Assembly (NCBI RefSeq): GCF_963576615.1 | Contig: NC_088714.1 | Span: 27,214,558-27,278,557 of the forward strand | Length of the DNA: 64,000 nt | Direction: 5' to 3' | From: Watersipora subatra | Lineage: Eukaryota; Bryozoa; Gymnolaemata; Cheilostomatida; Watersiporidae | Shown: in pieces, positions 1 through 11,938 of the stretch | Numbering within the stretch: the first letter of the stretch is position 1 | Layout of the letters: each line of letters begins with the position of its first letter | Program-made: the position numbers and the translations under genes | The notes under the pieces: generated by a model | What the model was told of the DNA's origin: nothing | What the model saw: only the letters and a program-made list of their open reading frames with translations | Database searches by the model: none

Positions 1-235
1 CAAAGGTGATCCAGTTCTATGTCAAGAGTTGCCTCACCCTTGTAGGTAGTGATATGTCTATTTAACATCATTATTTGTCGGTGAGGACCTTTCGGCAGCA
101 ATCCTAACTGCTGTGCCCACCGTTGTTGTATAATTGATTACTCACATCCACTATCCACCAATGCTTTTATCTTTGTGCCTTTTACCCATACATAAACAAA
201 TGGTAGCCCCGAGTTTTTTACAATGGGGTCTTTTT
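1..235 (-). mobile_element. Fossil LTR-retrotransposon fragment (protease region)
   Basis: Read on the minus strand, this edge segment encodes an aspartic-protease-like stretch of the kind found in Gypsy-type retroelement polyproteins, including an Asp-Ser-Gly active-site-like motif. It runs off the left edge of the window, so only part is visible. The piece is broken and looks old. It stops close to where the homology between the GST-A and GST-B duplication blocks begins. The family call rests on one short motif and is tentative. Confidence 0.4.
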
Positions 236-478
236 ACATCAGAAAAACAGCAACTATTACTCCCATGCTGTTAACACATGCTTTAATCATAAAGCAAAAA
301 TATGTGAAAAGTAACACATACTCAGAAGTAGACCCCACTAGATTATTGGACTAGTATATCAATAGGTTTGATACGTCTACTGATAATTTGTCTGCATAGT
401 AAAATTAAACCTAATTTAAAAAAATTATCTGTCCATAACCATGTTTGAACAAGGAGTAGAGCAACCAAACCAGCTTCG

Positions 479-484
479 TTTATT
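479..484 (-). terminator. Polyadenylation signal of GST gene A
   Basis: AATAAA on the minus strand 13 nt past the gene A stop, with a G/T-rich stretch just downstream. The 3'UTR would be unusually short. The matching site in gene B is AATGAA. Confidence 0.5.
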
Positions 485-497
485 TGAAGTCATAAAA

Positions 498-3400
498 TTA
501 AAGTCCTGAAAAAGATGCTGGGCGAGTTTCCAAGTACGACTTGACTTTCGGATCGTTTTGGAAACTTTCTGTAAACTGTTTGACCCAAGGAGTGAGTTCC
601 AGGGCAGAGGAACAGGCCTTGCTGCTAAACTGGAGAGTGTTGAACACCCAGACATCCGCCAGGGAGATCTGCAAAAGTTGTGTCGGGCTTCTATTACAAA
701 TGGTAGTACAATATGTCATCATCATAGCAGTCTGTATATGAGACAATAACCACTTTTATATGGGTTTATTCAGTATCCTCAGCTTGTCCTATCTCGTGTC
801 AGTTGTTACAGCATATGTCAGCTTTTTCCATATTGCTCTTTAAATACTATGCACACAATCAAAAAAGTTTCATGGCATTGCAACATGGCCAGATATATTC
901 TTTTGGAATTAGCTAAAAAAGATGACTTTAATTTAATAACTGCATACAAAAGACATCAAAATATGTCATTTTAAATTTGAAAAAAATTGACATGTCATTA
1001 GCAAACTTGTCATTTAATATGAAATTTTAGAAGTATAAAAGTATGTCATTAATAATCATTAAACTTGATATTTATAATTTTACCTCAAAGCAATGGATAT
1101 GAAGGTTGCCAAAAAAAAACTGAAGTCTTCTGTTATTAACCAGTTATTTTACCTTAATGATGCACTCATGTCTACAAGTTCTAAACCAAGTCTAAAATAA
1201 ACTTTTTACAGCCACAACATTTCTAGGCTAGTTCTATGGCAGAACAGCTTTCTAATTGTGATTGCATTGTTCACAGGCTGAATAAAACGATCCTGGAAAA
1301 TTGGTTCGTATACACAATTGATCTAATTACCATTAAGGATACTTTCAGACAAAATGGAGTGTCCTGAGTGTGACACTGTGCTACCCAAAAGAGGAAAGGA
1401 GAAACATCCTGCAGATGGATGTCTGTTTACATTGAAGTACTAGTAGGCTCTGCAAGTGTTAAGATGTTTAAGCTACCATAAAATGTTGAAGAGCAGGTTG
1501 AATCTATTATCATAAAAGAGTGTAACACTAGGCTGAAAAAGTGAATGCGAAGGGAAAATTTTACCCTTTTTTAGCAAAAAAACATGATATTTCAGAATTT
1601 TTGCTAACATTAGCCCATAGTGTACAGTTTTGAGCTGGCAGTATAATCGTAGTGTTTATTACGCTAAAGTTTTATACCGTCTTTGTATTTTAGAACTTGA
1701 TTTTTGCACAAAAATTACTTGAATTTCCATTTACTGCAATAAAATTTCCATTATTTTAACTTATAAGTAGTAAATAGAAGTCTCCGATTTAAGTTTTTGT
1801 ATTTCTAACCATGTCTTTACATTAATTTTAGACTAACCGACATTAGACCAATTGGTATATTGGGAGAATTGATTTAGGTTAATTGTCTTTGGGCGAGTTG
1901 GTCTATCAGACCATTTGTATTTGGGCCAGTCGTCATTAGACCAACCATACAAAATCCTGCTAAAATTCTTCAACACTACAACTAATACCTTGGTTGAAAG
2001 GGTTAAACTGATAACCGAGAGTATTTACTAGAATGTACTAGTATGCTATGATAGGCAAGTAATACTGCGTGTTCATACACATAATAAGGAAATGGTAACT
2101 AGGAGGTAAAACAAAAAGATACCAATCAAGGAATGTCTACATCTATATATATATTTTTCAAAGTATGTCGTGTGTCATCATTCTGCATTCTGGCTGTAGT
2201 TATTAAAATCTTTATTTTGAAATTCTACATTCTGATGGATTTGAACTCATGACGAACTCAACAATATCACACCAACAAGTTTCTAATCCAGATGCTCTAC
2301 CACTGAGCTAGAACCGCATAGAGATCAAATATGTTTTCATATAACTGATACACCATGCCCGTGCTAATTATCTTAGCCTTGCGTCCACGAGTTATGATGC
2401 TCCTGTTCAGAAATATTTTGGTACGTAAGCATATGCGACGCGACGCTTATTCATTTTTTTTTGTTAAGGCTAATTTATTCCACCTCACGATATCGACAAT
2501 AATTTATCTCCAACTTAAAATTTGGCGACTTATGTACTGATTATATACCGTGGAACCTCGTTTCTCGAATGCTTCGGTTCTCGACCAACTCGGCTTTCAA
2601 CCAAAGATTTTGAGATTGGTTCGTTTTGGATCTCGAACATAAATTCGGTTCTAGACCAAACTGAAGCATGCGCATTGGAATTGGAACAGCTCCGGAAACA
2701 GCATGGAAACATTTGTTAACAAAGGGAGAAGCACTTTACGCTTCATAAATTCTCTACAAAAAGGGAAGAACCATCTGGGACGACGCCTCCTCTACCGAAG
2801 AATTTTGCTAAGGATAAAACCTCTCCAGTCGAGTTACCCTAAATTGTTTTGGAAAAGGATTATCCTTCAAAGATGTGAAGTAAACGTGCTACTGCTGTTT
2901 ATATGCTCCTTTTCCTGCGATTTTTGATCTAACTGATCTGTTGCATTTTTTTGCTGTTTCATTATAATTTCCTGCAATTTTTGTCATTGTATCTTAACCT
3001 TTAATGTTTTTGATGTTTTAAAAGCAAAACATACGGAATGTTTACGTTTGTTTTCTTTTTCCATCATCATAAATAGAAAACCTTTTATTAAAATGAAACA
3101 TGATTTATATCTATACCCGTTTTTATTTATAGTATGCAATATACAGTACAGTTTATGGTGTGAAATGTTGAAAAAATACTTTACCAAAGTTGTTTTCTTG
3201 CCTTGGAATGGATTAAAATTCACATACGTTTATTCTAATGGGAAAAATTGTTTCGGATCTCGAACAACTCGGTTTTGAACAACCTTCCGGAAGAGATTAT
3301 GATTGACAACTGAGGTTCCCCTGTACATTATTAAAATATATACATCGCTGAAAGTTGTGAAGTATTATATTTACAGTGGTTTGAAAACCTTTATAGCTGT

Positions 3401-6400
3401 TTTATTCATTTTTAATTTAGTTGTCCTGCAAAAACTTTCTTTTTCCTCATGATATAAAGTTTGAAAGTTACAGTTGTTTGAAAAAGTTTGAAAACCTTAA
3501 CAGCTGTTTTTATTTTCTCTCTTAATTTATTTTAACCACACACAACACTTCTCTCATGATATATAGTTTGAAAGTTAGAATGGTAAATGGTGTTATATTT
3601 TCTGTCCAAAAAGTTTTTTATTACCCGAGCAACGCCAGATAGCACAACAGTCTACTATATATCTAATATTATATAATCTAACAATATCTATATCTAATAT
3701 CTATTATAATCACCTGATCACCAAGGATAAAAGTCTTTCCTCTTTTTTCTGCAACTGACTGAACATAGTTCATCGCTTTCAATAACTTTTCTTTGAATGT
3801 TTCCAAAATCTTATCTGAATTCTCCGGCTCAGGAGTTCGTTTAAAAAGCAACCAAAAGTAAACGCTTTTTGCAAGGTCATTGGTACATTCTAAGCACGTC
3901 TCCATAACCATATCATTTAGAGCCTCTTCCCAAGCATTTCCTCCAAATAATCCTGCAGCATATAAAAAATTTATACGAAATATAAATTTGAATGCAAATT
4001 TTATAATTTAATTATGAAGCTAATAGGATCAAAGACTTGGGACTTCCTGAAAGGCGAGTGTATTTAGAAAAAAAGCTTCGAGCTAAAATACGATAGGAGT
4101 TTTACAATAATTATTAGAACACATGGCTATGTAGTGGAAGCCTAAAAATTATTGCATATGCCAGCATGTACTTATCACAAATTTTTACAATTTGCACTGT
4201 AATCTTTTTAGAAAACAAGAATTTTACCCAATTTCTTAGCAACGTATCTTGCTATAGAGTTGGACATGACTAGGTTCCCCTCTTCACACTCCAATACAGG
4301 TAACTGTCCCAGTGGCTGCACTAAAAAGTGATGAAAAAGATGATAATTTGTAACATTCTACATTACTACAAAGTAATACATATAATGGGAAGAGCAATAT
4401 CTTAACTAAATAAAAATAATTAATTGCTCTCCGCAATTAATTATTCAACTAATTGCTTTCCTCTCCACTTGCTAAAAACAATTTTAACATCCAATAAATA
4501 TGTGAATACAAGGTTTATAGTTCCACCCTGATACATGGTTTGCCTACATCTGGTTTATCTTTCACAAAACAAGACAGGTGTCTGTCTGAAGCTAGTGTTT
4601 GAGTTTAGGATAAAATATTGCACTGGAAAGACCTCAAACTTATAGGATCAAGATTCACTGTCCAACACTCTCATCCCTGTACCACTCAACCATCCTCTGA
4701 GAATAGCTGTGTAAACAGTTAATCTGTATGCTTCTACGACACACCTGGCAATCTCTCATGGCAAGCCGAACTGTCAGGGTCCTAACCTATCTATGTATAT
4801 ATTTCTCAAATTTGGTCGTCGGTCCTTTGGTATGACCAGCTATAGCGGTTAAAATCTTGGAACAAAGAATCCTTATCGCAGAACATCTGATATCGGACCC
4901 TCCGTATCCCCAGTCCAATGCCTTACCAGTTCAACCACACGAGCTTGACGGATTCATTAGGCGATATATGTCGCTATATGAGAGCAAATACTCTACCGCT
5001 CTCCGTCATGACGCAAAGTGATAGCGTAACATCATGAGAAGCGATAGCTCTTATTAGTAAGCTTACTCAAATTATCCATTGGCACTTATCCTTGCAAATA
5101 GCAGGCAACTCTCATTACCTCTCATTTTTTATAAACTGATTTTTAATAACCGAGCAACGCTGGGTAGCACAGCTAGTCCTATAATTAAAGCCATGTTGTC
5201 TGCCCGTCTGTCTGTAGTGACGCTGGCGAATTGTGAAAAAATTGCATCATACGAGATATGATCTCATATATATACATATGCATAATAATATGCATAATAT
5301 ACATACTGTAACTGTGCATTGTCACATGCTTGTGGTTTTACTAAAGTTAAGCTTAATGGGGCATGCAATAGTGGCTGTATTACATGCATAAAATGCATAC
5401 AAATGTTTTGTTACGTGATCGTTCAACATTGTAATATTCTAGCTGACAGTAAATTGTCTTAAAAAATCTTACATACATTATGACAACCTTTCAGCATCAG
5501 CAAGATTTATTAGTTTGCTGACCTGAATGCTTTAGCAAAATCTTTATTTCCAAGTTCTCTCTCCACCACTCGACCTCTTTTTAAAGCTATTGCAGTTTTG
5601 AACCGTTGATCTCTTACAAGAAATGAATGCTGTTTTGATACTCTATAGAACCTTGTTTCAAGTAAAAAATCAGCCATTGTTTAGACACTTTAACAAAAAG
5701 AACCTGAAACAAGAGGTATCAGTTCTGATCCTTAAAATTCTTTTGGAACGTTTTGTTCTTTTAGAAATCAATGCATGTTGTCATTCGATGATTTCTTCAC
5801 ACAAATTAAGCTGTTGTTCTAGCAGAGAGTCATAAAACTCTCATCGTACCCTCGTTGTTTCTATACCTTTTCCGTGTTTTCAGAAGATAATATTGGACAA
5901 AAATAAAACAAACAAAAAACTATTGCAATACTGTGAGTATATCACTTTACAAATTTTAAAAGTAAACTGATTTATTATTTGCACTAGAATGAATCTAAAG
6001 ATTCAGCCAATTAAACTTTTTTAAAAAGGTAGCAAATGTAAACTCCAACTATTTTCTAATGTTTTTGGACATATTCCTGTCTGAAAGTTTTAGACAAACG
6101 ATTATTATGCATAAAAATAAGATTGAGACTCTACCACTCACCAAAAACAATAAACAAAATGGCAGTAGAGAAGAGAGTGAGAGAAAACAGAAAGGTGCCT
6201 GGTGTATGCATTCACATTAGTTTGAATGTTGATAGTTACCATGCAAATAATTGCACAAAACTGCATGTTGAATAGTAAACAGTAAAATGGATACATGTAA
6301 TAATGGTATCTCAAGTCAACTGTTATTTGGTAAAATCTCTATTTGTGATGATATTTTGTAATCATATCTCATCACTTACTTGCTTTCACAGCTGGCCAAT

Positions 6401-6515
6401 CATCAAATTGAACTCTCACATCTTCAAAAGGCACTCCGGCAATACTATACAACATTCTGATTGACTCAGCCCTTGCGTACACAGGGAAATAAGTTAGTTT
6501 GTCTTTGGCTGCCAT
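498..6515 (-). CDS. Sigma-class glutathione S-transferase, gene A (4 coding exons)
   Basis: Coding exons on the minus strand are 6380-6515, 4228-4320, 3714-3952 and 498-668 (136, 93, 239, 171 nt), giving 212 residues in one open frame with GT-AG borders. The product should be a cytosolic homodimer that activates glutathione for conjugation or isomerisation of electrophiles. The thioredoxin-like N-terminal half has Tyr9 (catalytic), Arg15, Glu17, Trp40, Lys44 and the PLGQLPVLE loop near residue 48. The binding loop reads VMSNSIARY, with Met64 in place of the usual Gln and Ser65 kept. The helical C-terminal domain starts near residue 78 and contains ISLAD at 157-161. Intron 1 (4321-6379) holds a Helitron-like insertion and LINE debris; intron 3 (669-3713) holds a larger insertion. 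AATAAA lies 13 nt past the stop. The ATG follows CTGTAG, so a 5'UTR intron is likely. The closest relative is gene B, at about 87% identity by hand count. Confidence 0.93.
669..2141. other. GST-A intron 3, no further gene seen
   Basis: AT-rich intron sequence matching 14202-15785 of gene B throughout. It includes a short run of paired TTAGACCA-type motifs near 1830-1945. No coding or RNA gene is recognised. Confidence 0.6.
2548..3323. mobile_element. Pogo/Tigger-type DNA transposon (non-autonomous or decayed)
   Basis: A 776-bp element flanked by TA on both sides. The ends are inverted: CCGTGGAACCTC on the left, and CAGGGGAACCTC reading inward from the right, close to the CAGTGGAACCTCGG-type ends of pogo/Tigger elements. 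The left end continues with a repeated TCTCGAA/CTCGACCAACTCGG theme and the right with GTTCAAAACCGAGTTGTTCG. A short plus-strand frame near 2790-2850 reads TPPLPKNFAKDKTSPVELP, resembling a transposase tail; no full transposase remains. Confidence 0.65.
3330..3650 (+). repeat. 3' portion of the Helitron-like element
   Basis: This stretch carries repeated TTTGAAAACCTTTA/TAGCTGTTTT and CATGATATA(A/T)AGTTTGAAAGTTA motifs. It matches 17255-17560 of gene B in reverse orientation and part of 38640-38725, so it is a family-wide 3' module rather than unique sequence. Confidence 0.55.
4640..4745 (-). repeat. tRNA-like (SINE-type) module, shared with gene B
   Basis: On the minus strand this reads GATGGTTGAGTGGTACAGGG followed about 30 nt later by a degenerate B-box-like stretch, the layout of a tRNA-derived SINE head. 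The same copy is at 16990-17110 in gene B, so it predates the A/B duplication. It is too degenerate to be a working tRNA gene. Confidence 0.5.
4790..5176 (+). mobile_element. Helitron-like element in GST-A intron 1
   Basis: A 387-bp insertion absent from gene B. Target in A: TAACCTA|element|TCCTATAA; empty site in B near 17142: AACCTA|TCCTATAA. It starts TCTATGTATATATTTCTC and ends AGCAACGCTGGG...CAGCTAG, that is 5' TC, 3' CTAG, and insertion between A and T, the Helitron signature. An antisense tRNA-like module (on the minus strand, GCTCGTGTGGTTGAACTGG) is at about 4870-4950. No coding sequence. Confidence 0.75.
5836..5918 (+). mobile_element. LINE 3'-tail remnant, shared with gene B
   Basis: GATAATATTGGACAAAAATAAAACAAAC-type 3' end, matching 18138-18249 of gene B, where the upstream TGCACCTTGACTAGCCATGC of the same LINE family is clearer. 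It predates the A/B duplication. Confidence 0.5.
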
Positions 6516-6774
6516 CTACAGAGTAAATAAAATTTTCTGCACCATGAATGAAGAATCACCCACCACTGTTATCTAATACAATGAGCCTTGGTCTACGTGT
6601 TTTGTCTGCCTTTGGTCTGCATGTGATGACTCTTGGCCCTGCTGGAATAAAGAGCGTATAATCAGTGATCCAGGTTAGTAATATGAAATTTTGCTACCGC
6701 ACGCACGTAATACTTTTAATAAAGTTGGTGTAACGAGCCGGTGGCAACTGGTACCTTATTACGCTAGTACCATA

Positions 6775-7350
6775 AATATATTACTACTCTAGTACTATCA
6801 ATATATTATTACTCTATTACTAGCAATATGTTACTACTATATTACTAGTAATATGTTACTACTATATTACTAGTAATATGTTACTACTATATTACTAGCA
6901 ATATGTTACTACTCTATTACTAGTAATATGTTACTACTATATTACTAGTAATATATTACTACTATATTACTAGTAATATGTTACTACTATATTACTAGTA
7001 ATATGTTATTACTATATTACTAGTAATATGTTACTACTCTATTACTAGTAATATGCTACTACTCTATTACTAGTAACATGTTAGTACTATATTACTAGTA
7101 ATATATTACTACTCTATAACTAGCAATATGTTACTACTATATTACTAGTAGCATGTTACTACTCTATTACTAGCAATATGTTACTACTATATTACTAGTA
7201 ATATGTCACTACTCTATTACTAGTAACATGTTACTACTCTATTACTAGAAATATGTTACTACTATATTACTAGTAATATGTTACTACTAAATTACTAGTA
7301 ATATGTTACTACTCTATTACTAGTAATATGTTACTACTATATTACTAGTT
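6775..7350. repeat. 25-bp minisatellite upstream of GST-A
   Basis: About 23 tandem copies of a 25-bp unit containing the 12-bp palindrome ATTACTAGTAAT followed by ATGTTACTACT. It starts about 260 bp upstream of the gene A start. Units vary by one or a few bases. Confidence 0.95.
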
Positions 7351-8550
7351 TTAAAAAACAACTTTTTGCTGTGATTTTGCTTTCGTGCAACCAGGATGGC
7401 ACGACAGCAGTTTTGAGATTTTTTGTTATATTGTTAAAATATGCTGTGTTGCTTACTGGTAGACACTTGGTGTGTTTATTACAACACTCACACTCTTAGT
7501 ATACAATTTTGTTTGCAAAGCACCTGCTTAAAGTTGTAAACAGTCCAACACCTTGTGCTAAGCTATTGAGTCTCCCTTCTAGTTATGTAACAGAGAAGTA
7601 AATCCCTCATTCACATATCTTCTTTTGACAAATGCTGATTAATTGCTGATTATATCTGGATATAAATAACCATTGCAGGTAAATGTGTTTCCAAGCTGTG
7701 CGCTATCAAGCATTTGTCCCAATTATTGTCCTGTTTTTCGCATTCTGTAGAGTATTGCATAAAACTGGCAGCTTGTTAAATATGAGGTGAATAGGGCAAC
7801 AAATAGCTCTGTCTCTGTTCACCAAGCTGAGGGAATTTGGCCAAAATTGTTTCAATAATAAATATCATATGCTCATTATGTTCCAATCCTCCCAGATATT
7901 GTTTGTCACTCATCACTTCTTATTGTATGATTAAGTTTTTCATATTGCAAACTATTTATTATTGGTCATAATTTCAAATTAATCCACGGTTAAATCTTTA
8001 TTTAAACGCCATGACACTCTATTTTTCAATCTATCACTTAGCGTGATGCTTTATTAGAAGTAACGTTCAAATGCAGTTGGCGTTCAAATACAAGTTTTAC
8101 GGTAAGTTGATATGTGAAACCCTCAAGGAAAGCTTGTTGAAAGGTACCCTCAACTTACCATTTGAGTTTGAAAATATTATTGTAATCTCAAAATATATAG
8201 TAACAATATAATGATGTTTAGAGTACGCAATGGTAAGCATGACATTGCATCATCATGATGCAATGTAATTGATCGGGATTAAATTAAGAGATTTCAAAAC
8301 TCCACAACCAATTTTAATGAGCTCGATCTGTGACATCAAAACTAATTCAAGCATAGTCCGTAAACAGCTTACCCTCGGAAAGACATCTATAATTCTACAT
8401 TCTTACAAGTAGCTACATAGCTACATTCTTGACAGAGATTTAATAATTCATTCCCCATACTTTCAGGAAAACTGGTTTAGATAACTTTAAAGAAGTTGAA
8501 TATGTCTCGATCTAAAAATTGCTTTAGCTTTCATATGTTTACTGTATAGT
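7351..8550. other. Spacer upstream of GST-A, conserved with block 2
   Basis: Matches 19383-20590 well, including CAACTTACCATTT (8148), which on the minus strand is a possible splice donor (AATG|GTAAGTTG) conserved in both blocks. No open frame of note. Confidence 0.5.
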
Positions 8551-8557
8551 CTTACTG

Positions 8558-8637
8558 TTTTGGCATGCTGACACATGCTGACGCATGCATCAGCATGCTC
8601 AAGCATTCTGATGCATGCTGACACATGCTAACATTTC
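8558..8637. repeat. CATGCTGAC short tandem repeat
   Basis: Irregular repeats of CATGCTGACACATGCTGACG type; a shorter version is at 20598-20630 in block 2. Confidence 0.7.
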
Positions 8638-8757
8638 AATCTTGAAACATCCTGGAAATCAGATTACCTCAAACATCAAAATCAAACGCAAATGATAAAA
8701 ACATATCAATACTTTCTGATAAAATTTTGTGCAATTTTGCTCATCTTCAAGATTAAC
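8636..8757 (+). mobile_element. MITE family 1, right-end fragment
   Basis: Carries the ATCAATACTTTCTGATAAAA and CATCTTCAAG end of the family described at 23023. The matching region in block 2 (22138-22495) has both ends, so this copy is truncated. Confidence 0.55.
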
Positions 8758-8785
8758 TGAGTTCTGTTATTTTCCAAAATGCATC

Positions 8786-8882
8786 TCACTGTTACACTCG
8801 AGTATTACTCACTGTTACACTCGAGTATTACTCACTGTTACACTCGAGTATTACTCACTGTTACACTCGAGTATTACTCACT
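8786..8882. repeat. 23-bp tandem repeat (4 copies)
   Basis: Four near-perfect copies of ACTGTTACACTCGAGTATT plus ACTC. Block 2 has two copies at 22532-22578. Confidence 0.9.
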
Positions 8883-9322
8883 GCTGGCACATAATATTAC
8901 TAACCACTGTGAGTACTATAGGGTACTAAGTAATGTTAGTACTGAAATACTACACAATAAAGTACTGCTCAGAGCTAGTATAAGATACTAATCATAGCTA
9001 GTACTCACACTCAGTATTCACTGCAACCACAACTAACAGCAACTAACAGCAACTAACAGTAACTAGCAATACTTGCGTCGTTTACCCTTTAGCTTTCGCT
9101 GCACAGCAGTTGATCTTGTGATATAATCTTCAATGTAACACAGATATGAATAGACAAATCATGCAAATTATGACAAAGCGCACATGATTAAAATCAGCTG
9201 AGCATGACTTCCACGCTGTCATAAGCATTTGTTTGTTGACATGCAGTTTGCACGCATAACCTTAAACCCGGTTAAAAAAGAATTTACAGCCGGTATACTG
9301 CCCAGCATCAAAAAAACTGTTT

Positions 9323-11145
9323 CTTAAAGATCATCTTACTCAAAGTTTTAGTAGATTTTATCAGAAAGTATTAGTATTTTTCTATCATTTGTGATTGTTT
9401 TTGATGTTCGAGGAGATTTGACTGCTAGGATGTTTCAGGATTAAAATCAACAAAACGTGAGTGCAATTAAAATGCTCAGATCAAACGAAAGTACAATTAT
9501 GATATCTATTGTTGCAAAGAGACTGATAGAATAGAGACGAATAACGCTGCAATTTGAATGCAATAGCTGATATCAACTATAGCAGTGATAGCAGCTAGTG
9601 ATGTCATTTCGCATGCATTTTCTCCTGAGCCTTTTAACCGCGATCAAGTTTTGCCGATATTAATGTTGAAAAATCCTGACAGCTAGATCATCTCAAACAT
9701 CAAAAACAATTGCAAATGATAGAAAAAATACCAACTAGAAATTCCACTGTCATACAGCCCATGACCAAAGTGATATTGGAAAAAAGAAAGGGTACTGATG
9801 GTTGAGAAATGCAATATTAGCAGTCAAATGGCACTGCTGTGCAATAGGATAACTGCAATGGTAGCTGTAATGTACTGGGTGTGGGTGTTATTATATACAA
9901 CAAACAGCAATAATGAAAGAAAAGATTATATGTTTATATCTCTCCCCCTGCAATAGGAGAAATGCAATATTGGCCAATATTAGAAGTAAAATGCACTGAT
10001 ATTATTAGAATAACCAATATTATTAATATAGTAATAATATAAAACCATTGCACAATTTTGTTTACATTTCAAAACGTCATAGCTAACAATATCGAGAAGT
10101 GAAATTTATATAGATTTTTAGAAAATCTATTTAAAAAAGTGTTTGGTCATGACAAACAGCAATAATGAAAGGAAAAGATTATATGTTTACATCTCTCTCC
10201 CTGCAATAGGAGAAATGCAATATTAGAAGTAAAATGCACTGATATTATTAGAATAACCAATATTATTAATATAGTAATACAGTAATAATAGAAAACCAAT
10301 GAACAATTTTGTTTACATTTAAAAACGTCATAGCTAACAATATCAAGAAGTATCAAAAAGAATATCCAAACTTAGTAATAGTAATACAGTAATAATAGAA
10401 AACCAATGCGCAATTTTGTTTACATTTCAAAATGTCATAGCTAACAATATCAAGAAGTATCAAGAAGAATATCCAAACTTGTAATTAAATATCGTAATCT
10501 CATAAAAATCGTTAGAAAAAAATATCATCGTCATTTCCTTTACTTACACTGCGTTGGACATCAGCTAGAATACTAAAGTACTAAAATGTATCTGAAATGT
10601 CAGTTAATTTGAAATCGGAAAAAATGAAACCATTTCAGTACTCCTACGTTAATCACCGAAACCTTCGGCAATTCGACAATGCTATAGACTGATGAAACGT
10701 GCACGTTATTTTTTCATGAAATGCGCACGATTTAATCGTTCTATTCTTTGTCGCTCGGCGTTTCAATTTCCGGTCTTAACTTTTATAAAAGTGAGGCTTG
10801 GCAAGTTTTAATAACGATTTTCGTCCAAATAAATCTATTTGTGTATAATCCGATCAGATGGGTAAGTTTTTAGAGAATTTCGATAATTTACTAAGACTTG
10901 GTAACATATTTAAATAGGCCTATATGTGTTTTGTATCGTCATTATACTTTAACGAATCTACAAAACGATGGTAAAATTTGTTGATGAAATTTTATACAAG
11001 GGTTCGTCTCATTGTTGATGAATAATTTTCGTAAGTTGTGTGCACATGCATTTATCATAAAAACTCCCAAACTTCGCATCCGCTTGTTTGGTCGTGGGAT
11101 CATTTCTGATATAATATACTAATACTTTGTGCAAGTTATTCTTTA
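9323..11145. mobile_element. MITE family 1 copy interrupted by element X
   Basis: Left arm from about 9323 (CTTAAAGATCATCTTACTC) and right arm ending about 11145, matching the intact copy at 23023-23463 in block 2. Element X (about 9734-11100) splits the right arm. The order of events is MITE insertion, block duplication, then element X in block 1 only. Confidence 0.6.
9734..11100 (+). mobile_element. Unclassified element X, copy 1
   Basis: About 1.37 kb, present here and in inverted orientation at about 25477-27050. Left end CTAGAAATTCC...CAGCCCATGACCAAAG; right end CGCTTGTTTGGTCGTGGGA, with CCCAYGACCAAA in opposite orientation at the two ends. Inside are two to three partial copies of a 250-bp internal repeat (about 9896-10095, 10150-10360, 10375-10470), a TTTTATAAAAG box at 10781 and GATGGGTAAGT at 10858. 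No long open frame is seen. The superfamily is unknown. Confidence 0.55.
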
Positions 11146-11550
11146 ACACTAACAGAATCCTCTATCATATGACGTTGGAGTTATCTGCTACACTCTACTT
11201 TCCATGACATGCAGTCAACACGATAATTGTACCGTTGATTAGAACATGACCAACCAATAAATTTACAAAAAACATTTGCAGTTTTCACTTAGCACACCAA
11301 TTGAGCAGTTGTGACTGCTTATTGTACTTAAGTATTGTGTAGATCAGACATACAGTGATATAGTGTGAATCAGCCTTAATACAGTAATATCTAAAGGTAG
11401 TAAAAGCTAAAAAAATTGAAAAATCAGCAGTAGTTTGACCTGAACAGTGACGGCTAATATTTTCTTAGGTTTGGAAATATTGTACATCTCTTGATTTAGC
11501 TTTGGTAGATATCTTATGAGAAACTCTGTACTTGTATCACTGTATGCGAC

Positions 11551-11938
11551 ATGGCCGATAAGTGGCAAGGTGTGATATGGCTGATCAGTGGCAAGGTGTG
11601 ATATGGCTGATCAGTGGCAAGGTGTGATATGGCTGATCAGTGGCAAGGTGTGATATGGCTGATAAGTGGCAAGGTGTGATATGGCTGATAAGTAGCAAGG
11701 TGTGATATGGCTGATAAGTGGCAAGATGTGATATGGCTGATAAGTGACAAAGTGTGATATGGCTGATCAGTGGCAAGGTGTGATATGGCTGATAAGTGGC
11801 AAGATGTGATATGGCTGATCAGTGGCAAGGTGTGATATGGCTGATAAGTGGCAAGGTGTGATATGGCTGATAAGTGGCAAGGGGTGATATGGCTGATAAG
11901 TGGCAAGGTGTGATATGGCTGATAATTGGCAAGGTGTG
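11551..11938. repeat. 26-bp minisatellite
   Basis: About 15 copies of GGCAAGGTGTGATATGGCTG plus ATAAGT or ATCAGT. The open frames across it on the minus strand are artefacts of the 26-bp period. Confidence 0.95.

Larger units (their letters stand above)
2142..3650 (+). mobile_element. Helitron-like element in GST-A intron 3, with nested DNA transposon
   Basis: A 1509-bp insertion relative to gene B. It starts TCTATATATATATTTTTC and sits between A and T of a target (GTCTACA|TCTACTATA) whose empty form is GTCTGTA|TCTACTATA in gene B. The right end carries ACCCGAGCAACGCC and stops at ...ACAACAG. An antisense tRNA-like module lies at about 2235-2315. A pogo/Tigger-type element at 2548-3323 is nested inside, leaving about 730 bp of original element. 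No helicase or Rep gene is present, so it is non-autonomous. The A|T target, 5' TC and shared 3' end fit Helitrons; the last four bases are not a perfect CTRR. Confidence 0.65.
240..11400. repeat. Segmental duplication block 1 (carries GST gene A)
   Basis: From about 240 to 11400 the sequence matches block 2 (about 13765-24775) in the same order: 3' flank, exons, introns, 25-bp minisatellite, upstream spacer, 23-bp repeat and MITEs. Large differences are insertions: two Helitron-like elements, one 1.37-kb element and minisatellite length in block 1; a LINE tail and about 1.5 kb of extra spacer (20631-22137) in block 2. Both borders are approximate because the ends are repeat-rich. Confidence 0.85.

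Noticed and set aside
2235-2315. Possible tRNA gene (minus strand, GGTTCTAGCTCAGTGGTAGA and a B-box-like GAGTTCAAATCC)
   Set aside because: It sits inside a Helitron-like element, has poor arm pairing and similar degenerate modules recur in other copies; treated as a repeat module.
10781-10865. TATA box plus splice donor as promoter of a host gene
   Set aside because: It is part of element X, points away from GST-A, and the TATA is not kept in the second copy.
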